A DNA stretch of 5,169 bases from Kiritimatiellales bacterium (lineage in GTDB: Bacteria; Verrucomicrobiota; Kiritimatiellia; Kiritimatiellales; Pontiellaceae). Below, piece after piece: positions 1 to 4,494 of the stretch. The stretch is taken from NCBI GenBank assembly GCA_015486775.1, contig WFRA01000256.1:1-5169 (forward strand), in the 5' to 3' direction. Position numbers and translations under genes: made by a program. Position 1 is the stretch's first letter. Each line of letters begins with the position of its first letter. The notes beneath the pieces were generated by a model. It was not told where the DNA came from and searched no databases. It saw nothing but the letters and a program-made list of their open reading frames with translations.

Positions 1-2
1 GA

Positions 3-344
3 AAGGAAACGCTCATTATCAAGTCCGGCAACTGCTCCGTCCCTTCCGATTTTGTCAGAACCGAGTATGTCGAGTATGGGCGTGCCGTTGGAAAAAAGCT
101 GGACGGCTTTTTCAAAACCTATTTCAAGCAGGCCGGGCACTATGCAACCATGGCCGAAGGACTAAAGCAAAATCCGGCGCTCGCCATCGATTATCTCAAA
201 CGGGCTTTCTTGATTTCTGGCGACAAAAACTACCAAACGATGGCGGAAAGGCTGCTCCAAAACAATCAATTCGATGTGCAGCGAAAGGAATCCATCCAGC
301 GGTTTCTGCAAACAAAGTGCAAAAGGGAAAAAGATGGACGTTAA
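3..344 (+). CDS. C-terminal part of an unrecognised protein, 5' end outside window
   Basis: The frame is open from the left edge to a TAA at 342-344, giving 113 residues; the true start lies upstream. An internal ATG at 150 is probably not the start, because the 49 residues before it (for example KETLIIKSGNCSVPSDF) read as ordinary protein. The visible part is charged and probably mostly helical, with a lysine/arginine-rich end (TKCKREKDGR). It has no membrane segment or signal peptide, and I see no motif that I can name. It is not the PUA-type C-terminus of glutamate 5-kinase (ProB), the partner one might expect beside proA. Its last 11 bases overlap the start of proA in another frame, so the two are probably co-transcribed and proA may be translationally coupled to it. 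That it is a real gene is fairly sure; its function is unknown. Confidence 0.7.
   Translation, partial: KETLIIKSGNCSVPSDFVRTEYVEYGRAVGKKLDGFFKTYFKQAGHYATMAEGLKQNPALAIDYLKRAFLISGDKNYQTMAERLLQNNQFDVQRKESIQRFLQTKCKREKDGR
323..329 (+). promoter_or_regulatory. Probable ribosome binding site of proA
   Basis: The purine-rich AAGGGAA lies 4 bases before the ATG at 334, inside the last codons of the upstream gene. It is only a partial match to AGGAGG, but it helps choose 334 over the upstream in-frame ATG at 274, which would extend proA unusually. Confidence 0.45.
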
Positions 345-1590
345 GGAACAGGTATTGAAAATTGGCGCGGACGCGCTGGCCGCCAGCCGCGAGCTGGCCA
401 GGCTATCCACCCGCAAGAAAAACGCGATTCTCGAAGCGATGGGCGAGGAGCTGGATGCCCAGCGCGCCTTTATCCAGCAGGAGAACGCAAAGGATCTGGC
501 TGCGGGGAAGGAAAACGGGCTATCTTCCGCCATGCTCGACCGCCTCGAACTCACCGATGCCCGCATCGACGGCATGATTAAAGGCCTGCGCGATGTCGCC
601 GTGCTCAACGATCCGGTCGGCGGCGAAATCAGCACCTGGAACCGCCCCAACGGGCTGGTGATCCGCAAGGTGCGCGTGCCCATCGGCGTGATCGGCATCA
701 TCTTCGAGTCCCGCCCGAACGTGACGTGCGATGCCGCCGCGCTCTGCTTCAAGACCTCCAACGCTGTCATCCTGCGTGGCGGGAAAGAGGCGCTCCATTC
801 CAATCTTGCGATTGCCCAAGCCATGCAGAAGGGCGGCATTCCAAAAGGCATGCCAGAACACGCCATTCAGCTCATCCCCACCACCGACCGCGAGGCCGTC
901 AAGGTGATGTGCCAGATGACCGACTATCTCGACCTCATTATTCCGCGCGGCGGCGAGGGGCTGATCAAGGCGGTAACGGAGATGTCGCATGTTCCCGTAA
1001 TCAAGCACTACAAAGGCATCTGCCACACCTATGTCGATGCCGCCGCCGATCTTTCCATGGCCTGGAAGATTTCCGAAAACGCCAAGTGCCACCGCCCCGG
1101 CGTCTGCAACGCCATGGAGACCCTGCTGGTGCATAAAGATATTGCCGAGGCCTTCCTGCCAAAGATGGGCGAAATTTTTGCCGCGCGCGGCGTGGAGCTG
1201 CGGGGCGACGAAACGGTCTGCCAGCTCATCCCCTCCGCCAAGCCCGCTACCGAGCAGGACTGGTACGAAGAATACCTCGACCTCATCCTCGCCATCCGCG
1301 TGGTGGATAGTGTGGACGCCGCCGTGGCGCACATCAACACCTATGGCTCCGGCCACTCCGACGCCATCGTGACGCAGGACGAGGCGGCCGAAAAAACCTT
1401 CCTTTCCGAGGTGGATTCCTCCTCCGTCTACGTAAACGCATCGACGCGCTTCACCGACGGTGCCGAATTCGGCATGGGTGCGGAAATCGGAATCAGCACC
1501 GATAAGCTACACGCCCGCGGCCCTATGGGGCTGGAGGAACTCACTACCTATAAATTCGTTATCGAAGGCGCGGGGCAGATCCGCGAATAG
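334..1590 (+). CDS. proA: Gamma-glutamyl phosphate reductase (glutamate-5-semialdehyde dehydrogenase)
   Basis: This cytosolic enzyme of proline synthesis reduces gamma-glutamyl phosphate to glutamate-5-semialdehyde with NADPH (EC 1.2.1.41), after ProB. The ATG at 334 gives 418 residues, the usual family length (E. coli about 417), and has a purine-rich AAGGGA about 5 bases upstream. An in-frame ATG at 274 would add 20 non-conserved residues and lie deep inside the upstream gene, so 334 is preferred. Visible hallmarks are ESRPNVTCDAAALCFK near residue 125, IPRGGEGLI (203-211), the catalytic cysteine C258 in RPGVCNAMETLLV (254-266), the ProA signature at about 324-345 including GSGHSDAI, and a conserved end with EFGMGAEIGIST and GPMGLEELTTYKF. 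There is no frameshift or missing key residue. proB is not adjacent in the window. The gene overlaps its upstream neighbour by 11 bp and is followed by a tRNA gene. Confidence 0.97.
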   Translation: MDVKEQVLKIGADALAASRELARLSTRKKNAILEAMGEELDAQRAFIQQENAKDLAAGKENGLSSAMLDRLELTDARIDGMIKGLRDVAVLNDPVGGEISTWNRPNGLVIRKVRVPIGVIGIIFESRPNVTCDAAALCFKTSNAVILRGGKEALHSNLAIAQAMQKGGIPKGMPEHAIQLIPTTDREAVKVMCQMTDYLDLIIPRGGEGLIKAVTEMSHVPVIKHYKGICHTYVDAAADLSMAWKISENAKCHRPGVCNAMETLLVHKDIAEAFLPKMGEIFAARGVELRGDETVCQLIPSAKPATEQDWYEEYLDLILAIRVVDSVDAAVAHINTYGSGHSDAIVTQDEAAEKTFLSEVDSSSVYVNASTRFTDGAEFGMGAEIGISTDKLHARGPMGLEELTTYKFVIEGAGQIRE

Positions 1591-1595
1591 GGGCG

Positions 1596-1632
1596 AAAAA
1601 AAGATAAAAAAACCGCTTGCCTCGAAAAGCGG
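1596..1632 (-). terminator. Leftward-facing terminator-like hairpin between proA and the tRNA gene
   Basis: The arms CCGCTT (1613-1618) and AAGCGG (1627-1632) pair perfectly around an 8-base loop. On the minus strand the stem is followed by seven Ts, ATC, and seven more Ts (plus-strand A runs at 1606-1612 and 1596-1602), the layout of an intrinsic terminator for transcription moving left. The stem is short at 6 bp, so strength is uncertain. On the plus strand no T tract follows, so it is not an obvious terminator for proA. The stem also covers the proposed -35 of the tRNA promoter. Confidence 0.5.
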
Positions 1633-1644
1633 AATGGATACTAT
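1617..1644 (+). promoter_or_regulatory. Putative sigma-70-type promoter of tRNA-Asp
   Basis: TTGCCT (1617-1622, first three bases matching TTGACA) and TACTAT (1639-1644, 4 of 6 to TATAAT) are separated by 16 bp. Transcription would begin near 1651, just ahead of the tRNA 5' end at 1660. The position is right for a short tRNA leader. The call rests on motif match and location only. Confidence 0.5.
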
Positions 1645-1659
1645 GTCGGCTCCTTTTAC

Positions 1660-1736
1660 GGGGGTGTAGCTCAATTGGTTAGAGCGCCAGCCTGTCACGC
1701 TGGAGGTTGCGAGTTCGAGTCTCGTCACTCTCGCCA
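1660..1736 (+). tRNA. tRNA-Asp (anticodon GTC)
   Basis: This is a 77-base cloverleaf. The acceptor GGGGGTG (1660-1666) pairs with CACTCTC (1726-1732), with G-T wobbles at pairs 2-71 and 4-69. The D arm is GCTC/GAGC. The anticodon stem CCAGC/GCTGG (1687-1691, 1699-1703) encloses loop CTGTCAC with anticodon GTC at 1694-1696. The variable loop is AGGTT, and the T arm is GCGAG/CTCGT around TTCGAGT. The discriminator is G73 (1733), as expected for bacterial tRNA-Asp, and the 3' CCA (1734-1736) is encoded. It decodes GAC/GAU and is flanked by its own promoter and terminator. Confidence 0.97.
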
Positions 1737-1741
1737 CTCTG

Positions 1742-1774
1742 GGGGCTTCCGCATCGCGCGGAAGCCCCTTCTTT
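1742..1774 (+). terminator. Rho-independent terminator after tRNA-Asp
   Basis: GGGGCTTCCGC (1742-1752) pairs perfectly with GCGGAAGCCCC (1758-1768), an 11-bp stem with a 5-base loop ATCGC, followed by TTCTTT. It starts 5 bases after the tRNA CCA and fits termination of a single-gene tRNA transcript. Confidence 0.93.
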
Positions 1775-1840
1775 ATTGGCTATTCTGCATTTCAGCCATT
1801 TGCCCCGATTTTGATAGTACGTGACTACTTCAGACGGGCT

Positions 1841-1866
1841 AAAACTGACCAAAACTGATCAAAAAC
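1841..1866 (+). repeat. Short tandem 10-mer
   Basis: AAAACTGACC (1841-1850) is followed directly by AAAACTGATC (1851-1860), one base different, and then by AAAAAC as a partial third unit. The helical-turn spacing is compatible with tandem protein binding, but two copies may be chance. Confidence 0.5.
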
Positions 1867-2074
1867 GGGAACTCTCCGGGAATATTTTTCAGGGGGTAAA
1901 ATCGTCATTCCAACCAATGTTTGCAGTCTCTTATGTGTGGTTAAATGGAAAAACTTGCCTTTGGTGGAGCAGAATAAGCAGAAGGGGTATTTTGAATTAT
2001 ACGTGTACACGGGTACGGACGAGCGGGAAGCCTGCATTTATTGACCAACGCGGCTACGTAGCAGATGGACATAT

Positions 2075-2203
2075 CGCCCTTCGGGCGGGGTTTCCTGCTT
2101 CGCACACCAGTGCAATCGGTCGTAGGATGAGGCTCCGCCTCGTCTTGTGCCGCACGGGAAAGTCGAAGTGGAGGTTGCCTGTCGGCTCGCTTCGCGTCAA
2201 CCT
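2075..2203. repeat. Cluster of GC-rich mini-hairpins (REP-like)
   Basis: Several palindromes lie within 130 bases: CGCCC-TTC-GGGCG (2075-2087), TGC-TTC-GCA (2096-2104), GATGAGGC-TCC-GCCTCGTC (2126-2144, one G-T pair), GTG-CCG-CAC (2147-2155), and arms AGGTTG (2172-2177) and CAACCT (2198-2203) enclosing CGC-TTC-GCG (2188-2196). Recurrent three-base TTC loops and GC-rich stems are the style of dispersed bacterial intergenic palindromes. Whether copies occur elsewhere in the genome cannot be seen from here. Confidence 0.55.
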
Positions 2204-2332
2204 ACGCGTACACCTGCTGTCCCGAATTCCGATAGCATTAAATTGGCCACAATAGCACAAAGAACACACATAAAACAAAAGTTATTGGTTTCCCATTACC
2301 CGTTACAATAGATAAGGATAGAAGCGGTGGTG

Positions 2333-2365
2333 GAAAATTAAGGAACGCCGCAAAGCATAATTTTC
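2333..2365. repeat. A/T-rich inverted repeat
   Basis: GAAAATTA (2333-2340) is the exact reverse complement of TAATTTTC (2358-2365), with a 17-base loop. There is no T tract after it on either strand, so it is not a typical terminator. Its role is unknown. Confidence 0.4.
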
Positions 2366-2460
2366 GGCACGAAAATAGGCCGCTGGCCGGTTCAAATGGT
2401 GAGAAGTGAGAAGGGAAGGAACTAACTTCGTTCTGGCTCGGTTGATTTTCTCCAGAATAG

Positions 2461-2477
2461 TGTAACCGTTCACGGGG
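2461..2477 (+). repeat. Left inverted repeat of the IS66 remnant
   Basis: TGTAACCGTTCACGGGG matches the reverse complement of 2975-2991 at 15 of 17 positions. It contains the GTAA start common to IS66 ends, one base in. It lies only 18 bases from the stop of the tnpC fragment, which suggests the deletion joined tnpC close to the distal end. Confidence 0.6.
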
Positions 2478-2495
2478 AGGGAAGAGGGGGCTTGC

Positions 2496-3011
2496 CTAAG
2501 GATGTATCAGCTCCATCTGCTGGATGACGCGCGGCGGCTGATCGAGGAAGGCGATGCCGGGGCAGGCATCAAGGCGGTAGTCGGGGAACCGGTCGATCTC
2601 ATCTTCCAGAAAAGGGATGGGGAGTCCGGGCTGCGTGTCGGCCTTGCGCTTGCCCTTCTTGCACTTCTTCCCCTTGGGTTTTACGATGTCGGAAGAGGGC
2701 GGCTTGCTGGAGTTCGACGAGTTTTTCGCCAGCCGAGCCTCGAGGGTACGCGGGCACCCATCCATCCCCAGTAGCAGCACGACGATGGCATCCGGCCGGT
2801 AGCGCACACCGCCAGCGCATCGGCGTAGCTCATGGCACGCACCATCGTTTTTTTCGCGGACCTGGGCTTCGACATGCCGCATGAACAGGGCATCAAAGAC
2901 TTCCAAACCAGCCCTGAATTCATTTTTTCCGGGTAACCCGGTGCGCAGACAGGTCAGATCCTTGCGTCGCAACACCCCGTGAACGGATACGTTTTTTCTT
3001 GCTGTGCGCAC
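2496..3011 (-). pseudogene. N-terminal fragment of IS66-family transposase (TnpC)
   Basis: The minus-strand frame has 171 codons; IS66 TnpC is usually about 450-550 residues. The recognisable part runs from residue 90 to the end (2744-2499): LEARLAKNSSNSSKPPSSD (90-108), the classic IS66 N-terminal motif, then a lysine-rich linker with KGKKCKKGKRK, QPG, EIDRFPDYRLDACP and a short PPRVIQQMEL segment. In intact members, ACP continues into a CP-x-CGG-type zinc motif; here ACPG jumps to IAFLDQPP, so the second cysteine is missing. The whole DDE catalytic domain is gone, cut off by a TAA. Residues 1-89 resemble nothing that I recognise, and the first few lie in the inverted repeat. An ATG at 2833 in another minus-strand frame reads MSYADALAV and may be the original start followed by a frameshift; that is speculative. 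It is certainly non-functional as a transposase. Confidence 0.8.
2975..2991 (-). repeat. Right inverted repeat of the IS66 remnant
   Basis: CCCCGTGAACGGATACG pairs with 2461-2477, with mismatches at two positions. On the minus strand the open frame of the tnpC fragment reads through it, so the first residues of that frame (NVSVHGV) are encoded by the repeat and are probably not natural protein. Confidence 0.55.
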
Positions 3012-3166
3012 GGCAGTCTTTCCTCGTTTTCCCTATCCGGCTCTCTTGTTGATTGGAGTTCATCGAACCGTGCTTTCAGCGCCATTCCCTCCGGGAATTA
3101 TCTTCCGCCTTACCTCGAGGTCGGCCAACTGCTTTTTTCTGGATGAATGTTTCTCTCCAACCCACC
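3012..3166. other. Short spacer upstream of the secreted-protein operon
   Basis: I see no supported gene here. It contains a small hairpin ATTCCC-TCC-GGGAAT (3084-3098) with no T tract. A plus-strand frame through it runs on into the following gene out of phase and is treated as a shadow. Confidence 0.5.
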
Positions 3167-3195
3167 TTGTCTTCCAACGGCTGGAAGGCTATGGT
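3167..3195 (+). promoter_or_regulatory. Candidate promoter with inverted repeat in its spacer
   Basis: TTGTCT (3167-3172) and TATGGT (3190-3195) are 17 bp apart, each matching the sigma-70 consensus at 4 of 6 positions. Between them lies CTTCCA-ACGGC-TGGAAG (3171-3187), with perfect 6-bp arms and a 5-base centre, positioned like an operator. The start of transcription would be near 3202, leaving a leader of about 20 bases before the ATG at 3221. Motif-based inference only. Confidence 0.4.
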
Positions 3196-3206
3196 TTTTC
3201 CATACT

Positions 3207-3212
3207 AAGGAG
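3207..3212 (+). promoter_or_regulatory. Ribosome binding site of the DNRLRE-type gene
   Basis: AAGGAG sits 8 bases before the ATG at 3221, a strong match and ideal spacing. It fixes the start and makes the signal peptide the true N-terminus. Confidence 0.8.
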
Positions 3213-3220
3213 AGTGGATC

Positions 3221-3907
3221 ATGAGAAGAATTTGTATGGCGGTTTTGGCGGGGTGCGTAGCGGGCGGCGCTTTTGCGGAGGATGGCCCGCTGGTTCTCAA
3301 GGCGTCGAAAGACAATTTTGCGCGAAGCAACTACCAGATCCGCAACAGCGGCGCCAGCGCGAACCTCTACATCGCCCATACACCGAACATCCGGACATTG
3401 ATCGCGTTCGACCTCTCGGAGGTGACCAACGAGATTGTCCGGGCGGAGTTCCGTTTCCACCAGCAGGACAGCAACCCCGCCGCCGTCAGTGTGGTTGTGG
3501 CACCGATGGTGGCCTCCACCCACAATGCCGCCTGGGGCGAAGGCCGGGGCAATCTGGGCACCCGCGGGCAAAACGTGCGGCCGGGTGACTCCTGCTACGC
3601 CCGTAGCGCATTCCGCGATGTGCACTGGGAGTCCGCCTCGGGCGCGGAACTGCAAAACCTTGCCGCTTCCAGCCTTTGGAAACCGCCGGTGGCCACGCTG
3701 AAGGGGCTCGAATGGAAAAAGGAGTGGGTCAGCATTGATCTCGATATTGTGGCGCTACTGGAAAAGACCCGGACCTCCAAGAACCCAATCATCACCTTCG
3801 GAGTCTGGGGAACCTCGGGCGACGGCCTCTATGCCATCAGCTCCAGAGAGACGCAGTGGCCGGCCGAACTCCGCCTCACTCTGAAAAAAGAGGAGCCGAA
3901 AAAATGA
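3221..3907 (+). CDS. Secreted DNRLRE-domain (CBM-like) protein
   Basis: The product has 228 residues. The N-terminus MRRICMAVLAGCVAGGAFA followed by EDG fits a Sec signal peptide cut after A19. LAGC (9-12) resembles a lipobox, but the hydrophobic stretch before it is very short, so lipoprotein processing is less likely. The rest fits one beta-sandwich of the DNRLRE/CBM96-like type: an early DNFARSNY segment, TLIAFDLSEV (59-68) like the family's R-x-L-x-x-FDLS strand, AAWGEGRGN (103-111), an aromatic YARSAFRDVHWES patch (126-138), VSIDLDIVALL (170-180), and the closing SSRETQWPAELRLTL (207-221), like the usual S-x-E-x-x-x-P-x-L ending. Such domains are found in extracellular polysaccharide-binding proteins; no catalytic motif is visible. 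The stop overlaps the next start as ATGA, so the two genes form an operon. The family call is moderately sure; ligand unknown. Confidence 0.75.
   Translation: MRRICMAVLAGCVAGGAFAEDGPLVLKASKDNFARSNYQIRNSGASANLYIAHTPNIRTLIAFDLSEVTNEIVRAEFRFHQQDSNPAAVSVVVAPMVASTHNAAWGEGRGNLGTRGQNVRPGDSCYARSAFRDVHWESASGAELQNLAASSLWKPPVATLKGLEWKKEWVSIDLDIVALLEKTRTSKNPIITFGVWGTSGDGLYAISSRETQWPAELRLTLKKEEPKK
3891..3895 (+). promoter_or_regulatory. Ribosome binding site of the flavin reductase-like gene
   Basis: AGGAG lies 8 bases before the ATG at 3904, within the last codons of the upstream gene. It decides the start at 3904 over an in-frame ATG at 3856, which would add 16 non-conserved residues. Confidence 0.75.
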
Positions 3908-4428
3908 AGACCTTCAACGAGATCGCCCCGTCCGAGATCAAGGGCAACCCCATCCGGATGATCGGCCAGGAGTGGATGCTGATCACCGCCGGAACCCCGG
4001 AAAGCTTCAACACCATGACGGCTAGCTGGGGGAGCTTCGGCGAGCTGTGGTTCAAGCCAGTCTGCTTCTGCTTCATCCGCCCGCAGCGCCGCACCTTCGA
4101 ATTCATGGAAAAGGGCGATGCCTTCACGCTCTCGTTCTTCGACGAACAGTTCAGGCCGCAGCTCAACTTTTGCGGCAGCCGCTCCGGCCGCGACACCGAC
4201 AAGGTGGCCGAATGCGGCTTCACCCCGCTCGAGGCCGCCAACGGCTCGGTCTATTTCGAGGAGGCTCGCCTGGTACTCGAATGCCGCAAGCTCTACTTCC
4301 AGGATCTGGAACCGGCTCGCTTCCTCGACCCCGCGATCGCCAAGAACTACCCCAAGAAGGACTACCACCGGATGTATGTCGGCGAGATCACCCGCGTTCT
4401 GGAGCATTTCACGAATGAAATGTCGTAG
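3904..4428 (+). CDS. Flavin reductase-like FMN-binding split-barrel protein
   Basis: The product has 174 residues, typical of the single-domain flavin reductase-like family (FMN-binding split barrel); it is cytosolic with no signal peptide. Members bind FMN and use NAD(P)H to reduce flavin or another substrate; which one cannot be told here. Visible motifs are WMLITAGTPESFNTMTASWG (24-43), matching the family's N-x-MT-x-SW FMN-phosphate region, then LWFKPVCFCFIRPQRRTFEF (48-67), FTLSFFDE (74-81), CGSRSGRDTDK (90-100), the conserved G-x-x-SGRD-x-DK loop, and a closing YHRMYVGEI (154-162). Five cysteines are scattered (53, 55, 90, 104, 127). The ATG at 3904 overlaps the upstream TGA (ATGA), so translation is probably coupled. 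The last codon TCG and the stop TAG lie inside a long palindrome, so the native end may have been changed by that element. Confidence 0.88.
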   Translation: MKTFNEIAPSEIKGNPIRMIGQEWMLITAGTPESFNTMTASWGSFGELWFKPVCFCFIRPQRRTFEFMEKGDAFTLSFFDEQFRPQLNFCGSRSGRDTDKVAECGFTPLEAANGSVYFEEARLVLECRKLYFQDLEPARFLDPAIAKNYPKKDYHRMYVGEITRVLEHFTNEMS

Positions 4429-4489
4429 ACGCGACGTCCCCGTCGCGTTCTTTGTTTCTGGGCAAGCGACGGGGACGTCGCTTCTACGA
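4423..4489. repeat. Long imperfect palindrome between convergent genes (REP-like, possible terminator)
   Basis: The left arm (4423-4446) and right arm (4466-4489) pair at 23 of 24 positions (the mismatch is C4430 with T4482), with a 19-base T-rich loop. Each arm holds its own hairpin: GCGACG-TCCC-CGTCGC (4431-4446) and GCGACG-GGGA-CGTCGC (4466-4481), so cruciform and two-hairpin forms compete. The left hairpin is followed by GTTCTTTGTTTC, resembling an intrinsic terminator for the plus-strand gene. The right hairpin has no T tract on the minus strand. The left arm provides the final serine and stop of the flavin reductase gene. The architecture suggests a dispersed repeat. Confidence 0.8.
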
Positions 4490-4494
4490 AAAGG

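Larger units (their letters stand above)
1775..2460. other. Gene-free spacer between tRNA-Asp and the IS66 remnant
   Basis: I find no convincing gene in this 686-base stretch. A nominal frame at 1821-2255 has atypical composition, no ribosome site that I can see, and runs through a cluster of hairpins, so it is not called. The stretch holds a tandem 10-mer (1841-1860), a perfect 10-bp palindrome CGTGTACACG (2002-2011), the hairpin cluster at 2075-2203, and an A/T-rich inverted repeat (2333-2365). The segment around 2400-2420 (GTGAGAAGTGAGAAGG) is low-complexity purine-rich DNA. Confidence 0.6.
2461..2991 (-). mobile_element. Degraded IS66-family insertion sequence
   Basis: The span is bounded by inverted repeats TGTAACCGTTCACGGGG (2461-2477) and CCCCGTGAACGGATACG (2975-2991), which match at 15 of 17 positions. 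It contains an N-terminal fragment of an IS66 transposase on the minus strand. The length of about 530 bp is far below the 2-2.5 kb of usual IS66 elements: the catalytic part of tnpC, and any tnpA and tnpB, are absent. IS66 elements usually leave an 8-bp target duplication; I see none at these boundaries. The element is therefore a non-autonomous relic produced by internal deletion. The exact ends are inferred from the repeat alone. Confidence 0.65.

Noticed and set aside
162..866. Minus-strand open frame of 234 codons
   Set aside because: It is antisense to the upstream gene and proA, serine- and proline-rich, and without recognisable domains.
520..1356. Long minus-strand open frame of 278 codons
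   Set aside because: It lies fully antisense to proA, whose protein is clearly conserved; the glycine, histidine and alanine-rich translation is a shadow of GC-rich codons.
1714..1736. Integration site at the tRNA-Asp 3' end
   Set aside because: I find no second copy of the tRNA 3' sequence in the window and no integrase gene.
1821..2255. Plus-strand open frame of 144 codons in the spacer
   Set aside because: There is no ribosome site that I can see, the composition is non-protein-like and rich in arginine, tryptophan and cysteine, and it runs through the hairpin cluster.
2832..2936. Small plus-strand frame of 34 codons starting MARTIVFFADLGFD
   Set aside because: It reads plausibly but has no ribosome site, is antisense to the IS66 remnant and has no known relative that I recognise.
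3004..3588. Plus-strand frame of 194 codons overlapping the DNRLRE gene
   Set aside because: It overlaps out of phase the better supported gene with signal peptide and strong ribosome site, and becomes glycine/arginine-rich there.
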